NCBI RefSeq assembly: GCF_040954835.1
Contig: NC_090706.1
Coordinates: 33,737,148-33,801,147 of the forward strand
DNA length: 64,000 nucleotides
Direction: 5' to 3'
DNA from: Lepisosteus oculatus
Taxonomy: Eukaryota; Chordata; Actinopteri; Semionotiformes; Lepisosteidae
In this document: positions 1 through 14,200 of the stretch, piece after piece
Position numbering within the stretch: position 1 is the first letter of the stretch
Layout of the letters: each line of letters opens with the position of its first letter
Translations under genes and position numbers: made by a program
Notes under the pieces: model-generated
Seen by the model: only the letters and a program-made list of their open reading frames with translations
What the model was told of the DNA's origin: nothing
Database searches by the model: none

Positions 1-982
1 TAAGAAGAGCAGCAGACACTGAGGTAATCACTGGGAGCTACTATTTTTAAAATACTATCTCTTCTGAATCAGAATCAAGTTCAAAGACTGCATTATATAA
101 CTGTGCTGAAAAGTAACATTTTTCATATTGTTTGAATACGTTTCAAAAGAAAAGTGAACAAACAAAATTAACAAGCCTTCCAATGATATGTGTATCCATC
201 TGACTTGCTTGGTATCGGACATAATATAATTTAAATTCATAGTTCCTAACAAAAAGATTCTGTTGTCCTTTTCTGGAGCCAGTAACATCAGTGGTAATAT
301 GTTATACATAGTAAATACTTCTGAAGGAACTGACTGTAGGCTTCTATAAACATCTTTGGCCTTCTGTTATTAAATATTACATAAATGCCACAATAAACCT
401 ACCAATATAACAATTTAAAATCACCTAAACCTACTTTTTTCTCTCTAAAAAATGGTATTCGCAGCACACACGAAAAATTAAGCCTAACGTTTGAAAATTA
501 AACACCATTAGTAGACACATTAAATATGGGTTTTGTTTACATCCTCTGAGAAAACCGCGAAATACCTAAAGAATTCTTATTCTGGAATATGGTAATGAAG
601 ACCTTTCCTAATACAAAATATATCGCCATGAAACGTTTTTTAAAATAAAATTATTTCGGGCAACAGGCGAATAAGACATTAAATCCATACATATTTACAA
701 GTAATATTTGATGTTTATAAATATAACATGAGGCTACAGAGTGAGTTTGATGCACTTTCAGACTAGTTCTGCAGGCTGCAGTAAAGTATTCCTAAGAATT
801 AATCTGAAAGGTGTGCGCTGTCTCTTTAAAAACTCAGAGCACAAATCGATGGGATATCAAACCTTTCTCCAGGAAAAGCATACACAATTCTACATGATTA
901 TATTAACGCCGGTGCCTCCGGCTTCAGACAAAATACAGGTGTAGTAACATAATTAAAACTGGATTTAAAGCAGGTCACTCAC

Positions 983-1150
983 ATCTCGAAATTTGTTCCA
1001 ATATCTATCCTTGTCGTACTGGGAGACGGTGCTCAACCATTTGTCATTGTCCAAGGAATTTCCATTGTTGTTACTGGTGATAATTTCAGGGCGCCTGCCT
1101 TCAACTTGCAGCAGGAGCGCAAAGAAACCCAACAGTGAATGAAGCATCAT
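983..1150 (-). CDS. spock1: Testican-1 (SPOCK1), first coding exon only
   Basis: SPOCK proteins are secreted proteoglycans with a unique N-terminal region, a follistatin-like/Kazal segment, an EF-hand calcium-binding domain and a thyroglobulin domain. Only the first 56 codons are here; the rest lies left of the window. The exon starts at an ATGATG directly after an acceptor (pyrimidine run then CAG, 1151-1153). It encodes a hydrophobic signal peptide (about residues 3-17), then a linker, then the signature block LDNDKWLSTVSQYDKDRYW followed by NKFRD, which I recognise as the N-terminal testican motif. It ends in phase 0 at a GTGAGT donor. SPOCK1 fits better than SPOCK2 or SPOCK3 by this block, and because SPOCK1 lies on 5q31 in human with the other genes of the window. 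A 5' non-coding exon must lie at higher coordinates; a GTAAAT donor near 1580 is a possible end for it. Confidence 0.86.
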
Positions 1151-4100
1151 CTGAAAAAAATACATAGAAAATGACACTGAAAGCGCACAAAACTATAAAC
1201 AGCAGCGTGTTCAAATTGCTTAAACAACCAATATATAATGATCAGCGTAATATATAAAGATCGATTGTTTTGTCTACATAAAAAAGAGTGTTGTGTGTTG
1301 CAATCGACCGCAGAAAACCAGTTCTGCAAAACAAAAAGCGATTGAGGAGGACTAGTTCGGTTTTGCAAAAACAGAATAATTGTGAGTTAAAATTACTTCG
1401 ATAGAAACCTCGAAACCTTCGCATCTGAAACTGTACTGATGATATTTTTACTTTCTTGGGTACGGTACCTTATATTATTCAACACGTCAGGAAAATAGAT
1501 TACAGAATAAACAATAAACAATATAATAAACAATTATACTGCTTCCATACATGCATTTAAAATTTCCCACGAATTTACCTTCCTGTAAGCGTTCCTTCGC
1601 AGTTAAACCAGAATATATGCAGTTTCTTTCTGTCTTTGCACCGCTTTCTTTCTATACAACGCTGCTACGATTACCAATCTTAAATTCGCTTGTACCGGGC
1701 TATCCAAAACACAGGCTGCGAGTTTGATTTTAATTGTCGTTTTCTTTATTTTGTGTCAAACGTTAGGAAAGTATCCAGGAGTCTTGCGCCACCTCTCAAC
1801 TCCGTTGCGAAGCTGACTTGAAATTGCAAGTGCGAGCAGCAGGATTGAACCACGAAACAATGGCAATCTCCACCCCCAGAAAACAGCGGAACAGACTCCC
1901 CCTTCTTTCTGGAGAGACCCCACCTCCAGGAGCAGTGCTTTTTCCTCCCTCGAGTGTATGCTTGGTAGCAGGTGTTCAACACTTCGCTGAAACTGGATCG
2001 TGCCTTCAAATTATCAACGAATGTAACCTTAGCTCAACTGAAGCAGGTCGTCAGCCATACTGTCATGAATTTTCCCGATCAATTAACATAGATAGGATGT
2101 TATGTTTTTCCCCTTTCGTAATTTTCAAATTGGGTTGCACTTCCTACAGTATGTACCTAAAACTTTGCTTATTGATATTTAAACTGAACAACTCGACTGA
2201 ACAATGCATATTCGTGTTTTGTGCTGAACAAGAAGAGACTGGACTTCGTATGTGATCATAAGGACCAAGTACAAAATATAGAGGACTATAAAGACTGAGT
2301 CCTGTGTATTCTGTTAATTCGAGATAAAACACGCAACCGTGTGCGAGTGAAATTTAAACTGCATACCACTCACTCATTTGACTTGCAGCTTAATTCTCAC
2401 CTACGTGACCTGTAAGCCTACAAATCTACTCTGTTAACGCTCCATTTGTAAACTATTGTAGAAGCTGCTTCTGCATAATTGCTCATAGTGACAAGAAAAT
2501 AATAGACTATCATGTTGTCATTACATATACTATAATGCCTAATGCAAAGTGAAGACGTTCAATAACTTGAAAAGGTGCTACTTTTAAAGGTAGAAGACAA
2601 ATTAGATAGCTAGACCTAAAGAAACACTCGCCGTTAAAAGTTCAATACCGCATAAAGGTATTTCCAGGTTTTTCACTTGACCGTCGGCTACTTTCTAATG
2701 GAGTTCTTTAACTGAATGTCTTATATTCATTTGTATTTGGAGTTGTATGGATCACTATTCGTGGTTGTTCCTGTGGTTTAATGGTAGGTGTACAGTACTG
2801 CACAAGAGCCGCTAGTCTTTTCCAAAGCAGAGAAGAGCTGTTCTTTTCAGCACCACGAGGTTCTTCCAGACAGTAGGACTGACGCTAGGACTGTACATAG
2901 AGAGCGAGCTTTTTCCTGAATAATGACAGAAAAAATGAGTTCACATATGGTCTTTAACAAACATCCCTTATTCCTACAAAAAAAATCCGATGTCTTGTGG
3001 TCAACAATAAAGTCTTGAAATGCTGTCTGTTCTGAATTATTTAGGTTTCAGTGCTTTGTGTATCACTGTGCTCTTCAATACAAGAGCCACGGGGACGTGG
3101 CAGCCCCTGGTCCCAAAGGCAATATTAATTTGATACCATATAAGACGGATGAGATACGCAGACAGCGGTTTATGAGCGCCAACTGTGCAGTGATAAACGA
3201 TAAGACAGAGAGGCAATCAAAATGGGCTGGGAAACATAGGCGTTTGTTTGCCGTTCAATATAAATTTTAGGTACGGGAAGAAAGCACAGCTGCTCCCCTA
3301 AAGTTTATACAGTAACACACAATTTTCACCTCTACAGATTGATTCATTTCGAAGCGGTAATTCATTCATAAAGCGTATTGCAGACACAAACTAGAACTTT
3401 ATTTCGATTTAAATGTATGTCTATGAATTCGGCATTACTGATTTGTCCTGCACCCCATTTGCAGTGACGCTTCACTCTCCTGAAATAATTAAAGCAACAT
3501 GGGACTAAATGTAATTAACTGTAGCGGGCGCGATTATATGCGTTTGCATTGGGGCTTTTTTCTTACAAAACGGGTAAAACAGATCTTCAAGCATACATAA
3601 ACAGTACTGTATATGGTATCGCCCAAATAGCCAGACATCGTTGTTTACTTCTAGGTGTTACAAGTACAATATGTTGTACTTGTTACAATCAGTAAAAGAA
3701 AACCCTGAGCCTCCAGGTCGATGTCGTGTAAATCTCACTGCCGTAGTAAGGATACAGGGCGAGGCAGCAGGTAATGTGCCCGAGAAGAACATAATCTCTA
3801 GAGAAACATTCAAATACATCAAAAAGATATGGGCTTTCATTATTGAGTGTTATGGACGTTCGTGCCCGCTGGTATATTCCATCAGTGTAGCATAACGTCC
3901 AGTTCTTTCGGAGTAAATATGTTGTTAAAAATTTATATGAAGGGAAGGATCATTTCTTCTTCAGTGTCCTTTAGTACTGATGCCGTGAATGGTCTGCTCT
4001 CGATGAATGTTTTTATTCCAATGTTTCGATTTTTTAAAGGAGATCATTTTAGTTTTTCCAGGCATACATGTGGCAACATTCCACTGCTTCCATTCATTAT

Positions 4101-6426
4101 ATATATGAATGAAGCTATTGACAGGTGGAGTACTGCTTTGTTGTGTACTTTACTCATGTACATTGTGTACATATCTCGTGAAACTGCAAATTCCTGGGCT
4201 TTGGGATTATGTGTATTTTAAACCGTTTTAATTTGTAACCAACTTTGTGCGACTATGCGGCACTTCTTTAGACAACAAAACCCAAGGAAAACATTCTCCA
4301 ATGTAGCTGTTTAAGCACTATTTCGGATGCGCAAAATATTCTTAAATCAGAACCGTAATGATGTGTTGCGACAAACTGTTACGAAAGCAAGTCATTCTTA
4401 AACAGACCGAGCACCCAATCCTTTAATTTACTGTATTTATCTCAGATTAAACTCCGATCGAGGTAAACGTTAGTTTTCCTTAATTTTCGTTTAACGTTAT
4501 AGTATAACAAAATAATATCCTGCAAACAGTCCAAAATATTTGTATACTGAAATCGTGCAGAAAATTAATGTTCGGTGTAAATAAACTAGTATAGTATTAC
4601 TAAATTCAGATGACAGAAGTGCCCTCTGGTGGCCGAACGAGCAAATACCTTCCTGCTGGTGTGACGCTTTCTGCGAAGAATTAAATGAAAACCATAATAG
4701 TTCAGAAAAATAGTTCAAATTTTTTTATGATTGCATACCACTTTCTGCTTCAATGAATAAATCTATTGTGAAATCCGATTTACTTGCACACATAATGCTC
4801 CTTACATGCACACATAATGGCTCGTAGCTCTCCTCTTATGTGGCATTACTTAAGATGCCAGAATCATTGGTGAAGTGACTGCATTTGCAGTTGAACAAGC
4901 AGAGGTGAATTCCATGCTGAACAGTAGGAACTAATAGGGAAAAAAACAGAACTTTGCAGTTTTGCGGATGTGGATCCTTCTTCAAAGTTGTGGAAGAATG
5001 AGAGAGGGACAGGAAAATAGAGGTAAGGAGGTGCAGAAGGAGGACAAAAGAGAGTGTGAAAATGGGATTGAGAAGCTCATATCTTTGTTAACCTACACAT
5101 GTATACATGCATGTCAATGTAAAGCTATGTGAAGTAATAGCCACCTGTAATTCCCAGGTATATGTATATTATTTGTAACAGAATTGCAAATGGCAAAAAA
5201 GATTAGGCATTAATACACTCAAACCTAAGGCCATTATACTTAGAACATTAAAAGTTGAAAAAATAACTTGCACCACAAGCTTTCTACTAAAGCCTCAATG
5301 GTTTATTTAAATATTATTTAAAATAATACAAATTGTATTGCAAAAAAATCTCATCTTTATCTCAGTGTAGAAAGGAGACATAGAGACACCTTATCTAAGC
5401 TGTCAGACTGACTTCCACACGGGGGCATTACCTTGGTTTTTCCCAGTATTTGAATAAAACTTTGGTTCTTGTCGTGTCAACCAGATCAGGATTGAGTGGT
5501 CTGTTTTACAGAACACTTATGTTAATTAAAAACATAAATCTGCAGTAGGATATCAGTCATCCCAGAGAGGCAACAAAAGTTAGGCACTTTCTGCACAAGC
5601 ACATTGATTGATAAATATCAAGTAATAACGTTTTTTAAGAGTAACCTTATTCTGACATGATCAGATAGTTCACCAATGACATAAAATCATTCACAACTCT
5701 CTCTCGTCGATACAGATGTCTCTACTGTGGATAGTTCCGTCAAGAGGCGGTTGCACATTGCTGCTCTGTTGGTGCTCAATGACCGAATGACTTTGGTAAT
5801 TTTATTCATAAAAAATATCTTCACTGTATGAATTTGAATTTTGTGATCAGACAAGATAAGCTGCTGGACAGGACCAGAAGCTGACACAGAAAAATAAAAC
5901 ACAATTGGAAAACGCAGCTTTGATAAAAGTTCCCTGTGTGCGGTTTATTTTACAGCGCCTGAAGTGTCGTGTCTTGGCAACCACTGCGTGTAAGGTGAAG
6001 GTTTTCCTCTTGACATAGTCTTCTGTAACAGATTCCTCAGCTCTACTGACACACAGAAACAGCACCAGTGGGTGATCTTTATTTTGAGGGTTATTTCCTA
6101 GGACACAACTGTTGCAGCTTGATGAATTCCACAACATTATATGCAGCAGCACCAAGACATTTCCAAAGGAGTCAATAAAAGGCAATTGTTACCACCTCTT
6201 GTATGAACATCAGCCCACCAATCAGCTCAGGCAACAGCAAAACTGTCCACATGGTTGCTGATGTCAGACAACGGGGGTGTTGGATCAGTCCGAGGAAGGA
6301 AACATCAAGCTGGATGAAGTGGCCAAGGACTTTTTTGATTGCACCGGGACGTACTTATCTATAGCAGACTGCTCTGCAGCCATGATGGTTCACTAAGGCC
6401 AGCAGTGCAAATTCTCCTGCTGCCCC
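1151..6426. other. Intergenic: spock1 upstream DNA and bicc2 3' flank
   Basis: No conserved coding exon was found. The right end (about 5900-6426) directly follows the bicc2 stop on the minus strand and is probably its 3' UTR. Minus-strand AATAAA signals occur as TTTATT on the plus strand, for example near 5943 and 6079, but I cannot tell which is used. The left part (about 1150-1800) should hold the spock1 5' non-coding exon and promoter. The open frames here, such as 1818-2255 (+), have no recognisable domain and no splice context. Confidence 0.5.
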
Positions 6427-8299
6427 TTACCAGCAGTTACTTTGGCTTCCTATGTCCATGTCCACTATCCGGGGCAGCCTTCCGCTTGCCCCACCTTCCA
6501 GGTACCCCGGCTTTACTGCAGGGGGATCCAGGAACTTCTTTTTATTTTTGTTGAACTCTAAGGGGGAAAAAAAGGAATCCATTTTAAGAGCCCATCTGAG
6601 CATGTATAATAAGTTAAGGAATGTATCTGATGAAACCTTAAGCCTTAACTTTGAATCAAATACATTATTTTTCTTCTGTGGTTTTTTCCTCAACGAGTAT
6701 GTGCTATATAATCAAATCTTTCTCTCAATGCCTTCAGGAAAACTGAAGTACTTCAGAAGAGGAGTTATTGTCCCCACATAACTAAATGAGAGAAGAGAGC
6801 ATGCATGGACTAATAAAGTTATAATTATAATTTAATTACAATTATAAAAGCTAACACCTGTAAGCACCAGGCGCCATTTTCAGGCTAAATAACAGTTGTT
6901 TACTGTTCATTCTACTTAAAAATGATAGAAAGTTGGTGTGCAGCAACATTGAAAAACAGATCCAAATGGGTAAGTCTTTAAAAGCAAACATAGTACCAGA
7001 AATAGCCAAGAGCATTTTCCGTCTTGCCCCAAAAGTTGAAATTCCCACTTCTTTGAGGTCCTCATCAGAGAGTGTCAGAAATGTCTGAAAGTCAATCTAG
7101 AGAACGAAGGAAAAGAGACATAGCGTGAACAGCAAAAACATTTTTAAAAGACAGGAGAAAACTATTCTGATGTACCACTTCACTACACTGCAATAGCATT
7201 ATTGAAATCTGACACAATACATGTCCCAACAAGCAATGGTTATTAGTCACTCTAGGCCAAAATGTTGGCTTGTGTTAATGAAATTCTGTTGGATTTTTAT
7301 ACAAGTAACCCTGGTGTGTGCTGTGTAATGGAAAAAAAAATCAGAATTGAATTTTTATTGATTTTTTCCTAGAGGTTTCAGTGACTCAACATCACCTTCA
7401 TAAATATTGTTTATTCATTACTGGAATGTTTACTTGACTTATGTGGCACTGTACTGTCAAAGTGGAGAACATAGTAGTTCAAAAGCTATCTTACTGTATA
7501 CAGGGCTGCATGCAGTTCACATTATATGATGGGGCTAGGAGTAGAGATTCTTCAAACAAGGAGGACAAGGAGAATAATAAAAACCTCTTCAGGTGTGTCC
7601 ACAGGTGTGTCTTCAGGTGTGTCCACACCTGAAGAAGGCTTTACAGCTGAAACGTGTTTTCTCTCTTCTCCTTTCAACATGGAATAAACCTATTACTTGT
7701 TCCTTTGGAGGCTACGTGTATGCTGACGCAGCTACCCACCTGAACTAATAATAACCTTTATTAATAAACCAACTTTTCAAACCCATGGATACAGACAAAT
7801 ATTAATTAACATTTAAATGTGAAGGGGAGATATGGAAGTCTATATTGATTTATGAGCCTTGGGGTGAAACAATGAAAGAAACTCTAAGGTGGTAAGGTGC
7901 AAAAGGAATTCTTCAAGTAACTCTGTTTTCCAGGATGTGGTTACTGGTATTAAGCAAAACACACACCTTTTTATAATTAATTCTAGATTGATCGCCTTAC
8001 TGGTACATTTTTTTTTAATTTAACACACAAGAATACCAACACACACACATTCTCTAGTTGGTACTTTTTTACACCTCCTAATAAATCCAAACTGAATAAT
8101 CAAATAATCACTGCATGGAGCTTTAGGGAGGAGAGCTGTACCTCCTGTTGTTGGAAGATGTCGATGTATTTCCCCAGGCCTAGCTGACTGAAGAGCTCTG
8201 GCAGATCTGTAGTATGCTGAGGGGTTGGAGTGGGTGTACTACTGCTTGGCCTGCTCAGCGATGAGACACTCTCAAAGTAATTACTGCAGCTAAGGAAGG
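6427..8299 (-). other. bicc2: SAM-domain and C-terminal exons of bicc2
   Basis: Exons 17-19 (8299-8142, 7096-6997, 6557-6427) encode the sterile alpha motif and tail. The SAM core is split after FQQQE by a phase-0 intron and again after LLAIS by a phase-1 intron. The end-helix segment with FGARRKMLLAIS is conserved with BICC1, where SAM polymerisation localises the protein to cytoplasmic foci. The last exon keeps a Lys-rich stretch (NKNKKKF) and the GGASGRLPR motif and ends in W-stop, as BICC1 does. This supports a functional, full-length protein. Confidence 0.92.
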
Positions 8300-11200
8300 C
8301 TTCAGTTGGAAAGAAGAAGAGGGAATTAGTGTCTGACATGTAATGAAAACATTTCAGGTTCACTGGGTTAGTGTTGGTTTATTGCAAAATGTACTAGAAT
8401 ATTATTTACTTTTATTATTAGTAATTTCCCATATAATGGTTGGAAAATAAGTTTTCGGAGTTTCTTTAATCTTTAAACCTCAGACCAAGGTTAAACAATT
8501 TACAATGTAATGTATTTCATAAGAGAAAAGATCCAGAAGGATTCTTTCAGACGCAATCATGTGAAACACAACAAAATAAAACAGCAGCAATATAGCACTG
8601 TTGCGTGAAACCCCTACAAAATTTGTCTGCCCTGCTTCTCGTCGACGAGGACACAAAGGCAGGGAAGGAGGACACCGATGAAGATGAAGATGAAGAGGAG
8701 GAAGGCGGTGGTGATGAAGGTGCAGGTTCTCTCCTTTCCCGCCAGTTTTCAGAGTTACTTCCGCTGGTGAGCTTGTCTTTACTGAGGGAATTGTGCAAGC
8801 TCCATGTCTTGAAGATGGAGGGTGAAAACAAAGACAAAACGTAGGGTTACTTTGGGAAACTCCTTTCGGCATCTTTCTCTGCCTGAGGATGCATGTTCCA
8901 GTAACACATAATAATGGCAGAGCTGAATGTGTCCTTTCACCTGCAGATTTAAAGCAATTTGTTTCCAGCCACATGGGTTTTTTTCTCTGTATGTGCCTGA
9001 ATGGATCCAAGGAACTGTCAACAAGCCTACGTGGGAGTTTGAAAGCTACAATCCTAATGTCAAAAGGTGATAGAGCACCAGAGAGACTCTTTTTTCTTCC
9101 AAAACACCTCTTATACAGTTCTTTCATGATACAGGCCCCTCATATATCCTCACCCATGAGAAAGCAGGGTATGATAAACATGATTGTCTTCATAGACAAC
9201 CCTTGAATATATTTGGAGTATTTATAATCCCTTATACTTATATTCCACAACAAAAAGTATATGTTCTGGAACTAAAACAATAACAGAGGAAAAACAACTA
9301 CTTTGGGTAATAAATAAAATGATTAAAACATTTATTTTAAATGTATAAAATATGTTTAATAAATAAGCAGTCAAAACTGTGCTTCTGTTGAACTGTTCAT
9401 TCCTATTTTTAATTATTTTACATTTAAGGAGTTAAGTGGGTAGGAAACAACTGAAAGTAAAAAGCATTACATTACTTCCTAAACTCTATACAAGATAACT
9501 TAGGAAGCAATACATTTGGACAAGAATTTTCTTCTTAAATTAAAAGAAATATTTCACTCAAAACAGAGTTTCCAAATGTATTAGAGCAATAGACTTAAAG
9601 CAACCTGTCACTGAGACTATTCATAGCACTAAATGTTCACCACTATCATTCACACAAATTACTGTGAAACCTATCACACATTTGCTGCATGACAGATGGT
9701 CAGCATGTAAATTGCAATCTAATAAGTAATTGGATGTGAAGCCTTACCACTTACCCCAAAGTGCTACGCATTCAGCTTATTCCACCTACACTGCCTTTCC
9801 ATTCACGAGTCAAATTAACGACACCTGAGCAGTTCAACAGCCAAACATGCACTGAGCAAAGAGAAAGACATCTGTTGCTGTAAGTGTCTGCTGATGTTTT
9901 GAATTTTTATTTAGAGCCGCAAGCCGAGATGTTTTTTTCACCTTTATGTCCAAAAGGAAACAGGAACTTGGTTCACAATTTGTTTTTCGCGTAGAGCAGA
10001 TGGTCTTGCTATTCACGTTATGAGTGGAAGAGGATACCTGGGTACTGCTGTTATCTAGGTATGACCTGTAGTTGCGCCGACTGACACAGCGGAGCTCCTT
10101 TGCTGCCTCTGCAGGCATGGACTTTGAGAAGCCCAAGCCACTCCAGGTATCTGTGGGAGTTCGTACTTCTGTCACTACTGGCTTCTTCTGCATTGCTGAA
10201 ACACAAAATCACAGAAGCAGGAGCAACTAAATATGGGCTGTGCGACCTCAAATCAACCTGAACAGGTCAATTGCAGATTCAAACATCTTATTTGGAAAAA
10301 ATCATTAACAGTAATATTCAGAAGAATATTGTAAGTACTGTATATTTTTAATTACAAAAGACTGATAAGCTCTTCGTATCTGGATGTTTATGCTATTCAC
10401 TGAGTACTTTATCAAGTGAATGAAACAAAAGGTTTGATTCAGGTTTGAAGTAAAGACTGTTGAACTACTAGCATTATTTGTTCATATTACTGCTGATTAA
10501 CTGCAAGCATAATGCTAAAAGGCCTCTGCAAGTTAGAAATGTATTTATTTAATAAGATTAACTTTTAATTACAGCTCTGCTATAGAGATTAATGTACCAG
10601 TAACAGATATTTTAATTAAAGAGTGCTTTAATCTTATGGAAAATTAATCATACAAAACAGTTATAAAAACAATAGAATATGGAAAATAAATTATTTGCAT
10701 AAAACTGTCATATTTGGCATCCACAAATAAACTCCCAATTGAGCATATTAAGAATCCTTTTGCAAAGTTTGCATCTTACCTCTTGTTGCTAAGAGTTTCT
10801 TCTTTTCATAGTCGTATTCCTGAAACAATGAAAAGGGCATATAGTAAACCAGCACATGAAGATAAATTGTCTGAAATTTTTTAATGATTTATGTTGACTG
10901 AGTTGGTTAACTGTACAGACAGACCAACCAATTGCTGAACAAAAGTTACATATGTAATTTGCTTTGTGTCCTTTGACACAGGAAGATGAGCAGAGACACA
11001 ATCACAAACCTGTGTTAGAATTTGCTACCACCAAGGTCACTGTATCAGCAAGGCAATTCTTGAAACTACATGTCAATTCCATTCTTGTGTTCCACTTGAC
11101 TGGCCTGTTTGTAACTTCTGAAATTACCAGTCAGATGTGGGCAAAAGGTACAGTGTTCGTGAATTTCTGCACAGAGGTCACTTTAATTTTAGCACTAAAA

Positions 11201-14200
11201 ACTTTTTGTTTCTTACACACTTAGCTCACAAGGTATTAGGTTTTTGGAACCTATGTACTTGTTTCACATGCACTTAACTGAAGAACTTATATTTAACATT
11301 CAATATATTTCTGTCTGAAGTTTCAGTGAAACACCTTTAATGCAACATTCATTTAAAGTTGCAAATTAATGTCTATACATGACAAATGAGCCAGTAGCCA
11401 TCATGCATCAATATTACTCAGTGTTAATCTATAATGCTTTAATTGTATCCATAAATGATCTATGAGCGCTCATTTATACTAAATTGGTTTCTTTTTGCCA
11501 TTAATAAATGCAACTTTCATCCCTTTAATTAAACTGGTGCAAGAGTTATTTTTAATTTTAATATGCGTTTTAATCACTACAGATTAATTCTAATTAAACT
11601 ATGAAGCAAACAGCAGGCATTTATGTATGATATGTCCATACAGAAAAGGGAACTTCAGATAATACACTCATACAAACCTTGGGTGAAATGGAAAATACAA
11701 AATATTTTTGGGTTTTCCTGGGTTAGGGAGAAAACCTACAAATGCCTGAGATTCGATCCCTGTTTGGTCCCGGTCAGAACATGAACAGAACATCCCAACT
11801 GACATGAGTTGAATTAAACAGATGTAAATTGAACCTTTGCTTTATTTCTCATTTTACAAAATTCGAATTTCTTTTTTTTTTAATTTTCTATACCTCAGTC
11901 TTCATGGAGGCAGTGCCTGACTCTGTAGTTTGCATGGTGTCTGTCTTAACATTGTTCACTGTATCTGCATCACTGTCCTCATCACTTTTTAACAATCTGA
12001 AAGAAACAGCAGAAATGATTACTTTGTATTTAGTGTCTTAGACAAATGATTGTGAACAATGTGAAATGAACTGAACACAAGGTACAAGAACTAAAATATG
12101 TCCTGTTTTCATTGCAACACTTTCACATTAAAGGGGAACTGTAGTCCCAATTTCTCAGAACGGTTATTAAATCTTGGTAACAAAATAAACTTATCGAATT
12201 AAGCACAAAATTGTGAACTTTGTGAAAGTGCTCTATGGTTGCCATGTTGTCACAAACCCCTAGTCTCGCAACAGGCGAGTTTTCGAGAAGAGTGACATGA
12301 AGCTGCTCTTCCTGCTCCCTAGTCACTATAATCACTAATGTAAAGTGATATACGAGCAAATAAGGACAGGCTGTGCATGAGACATTTCACGAATTAAGCA
12401 GAAAATCGTGAACTTTGTGAAAGTACTGCATGATGACCATGTTGTCGCAAACTTCTTGTCTTGCCATGGACGAGAGAGAGTTCGCAAGAATTGTGACTTA
12501 AACCAACCTTCCTGCTCACTAGTCACTGTAATGACTAATCTAATGTGATGCACAAGCAAATGAGTACAGGTTGTACAGCAGACATTTCACCACAGAAATG
12601 TTCCAATGTGATCTCCATGGAGAGTTAACAAGTAGTATTTATCAGCAAATCTATATAGATGCCGAGAGCAATATTTATTTTGGATTAAAAGAGATGTTTT
12701 CACAAGCTGGCTTGTTTACATTGTAATAGGGCTGCTTCACATCACCAGACATTTTGTTGACTTGTTCTGAATTGCAGAATTTGACACTGCGCATGCCGGG
12801 ACATTTAGCTTATTTTGTGCCGTAAAGTTTACAAGTTACTTTGTAGATTTTACTTTTACTGTGATTTGAAATGCACTCATCAACGCTGGTTCTTTCTAAC
12901 CCCAAAATATAAAAATAGAGGTGCATTTCCCCTTTAAGAATATTTGAAGACAATGATCTCTAGCGCACAAAAAAACAATCTGACACCACTGTGGGCTCCT
13001 GTTCATGGAAAGCCCGACAATCTAAAAGCAGTTGAGGTCAGGGTTGCAATCTACAGAAATGAAATGGCGCACAGTCTATATCTGATTGCAGCATTTTAAG
13101 GTTTTTCCTTGAGGACAGCACAAGTCAGTCAGTGTCTGAACATTTGTCATTTCTTTAAAAATAAGGTTCATTATTTCTCAACGCAAGTTATTACACTGCA
13201 GGACAGGCTTGAAAATATCAATGAAGAACACTTACAATTTGTACAGGTTCTGGGATCCGGCAGACTCATGTGAGGTTGTCCTGCTTCCACCCAGTTTACT
13301 CCTAATTTGAAGGTTTGTTGAGCTTGAACCCTCTACTTGTTCTTTTGGTTCTGAATTATCATTATTTGGTTGCTCAGTCACAGAAGAGCTCTGCAGATGT
13401 TTAGTCTCAGAAGCCTGAGGAAGAAATAAAGGAAGCAAATTAACAATGGCTTTGTTTTACAAATATTTGTTTCCGAGCAAACCTGAGGGCAAAGGTAGCT
13501 CTCAAAATAATGTTACTGATGCGATCAGTTGATGGACAAGAAAGTGAATATGTGAAAAGAAAATTAAATAAGCCATTCCTTAATAATCTTACTTTTTCCA
13601 AGCAGTCAGTTTCATTCCTCTTCAATGATCCTTTGCCCTCTTCATGCAGCAGAGAGAGACCCGGAGGTGGGGAAAGTCTAGTTTTCACCTGCAAAAGGGC
13701 ACTGACCACTGCCTCTGGAGTTGGGAAAGCTCCTGGTAAAAACAGAAAACCTATACTAAACATCTTTTATAGGTAATTTCTCCTGGGTTATTTTCATGAA
13801 GCTGACATCATCTATGACCTGCTTGACAGTTATAGGACACATAATATGTTCAACATTTCTATTTGTCTGTACTCTAACACTTGCTGCTGCTGTTTGAAAT
13901 CAATGTTCTCTCAGTGTTGCAATTTTTAATCACTATGCTTATTTCAAATGTAAATGTTACATTAATCAAAATATAATTTGTTGGTATTAAAATAAAATGT
14001 AATGAGCACATTTAGCTTCTTTAAACATGAAGTGCAAGCAGTGGATATTTTTTAAATACCTTTGATCTTTCCTGTAACTACCCTCTTGTGTCTTATATGA
14101 AAAGGAGATCAGTCATATTTTCTTCTGATCCCTGCATAATATGTTGTAATCATGAACAGTACTTCTCAAGTTCATAGTTTCTTTTATGTTCAACAAACTA

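Noticed and set aside
1810-1850. tRNA T-arm-like GGTTCAATCC on the minus strand
   Set aside because: Flanking bases do not form a 5-bp T stem and no D arm, anticodon arm or acceptor stem could be drawn.
1818-2255. 145-aa open frame on the plus strand
   Set aside because: No recognisable domain, signal, splice context or codon bias; likely chance.
8480-9127. 215-aa open frame on the minus strand
   Set aside because: It overlaps bicc2 exon 16 in a different frame; the true frame is shown by the SENWRER block, which aligns with BICC1, and by phase-matched junctions. The length comes from the low-complexity triplet repeat.
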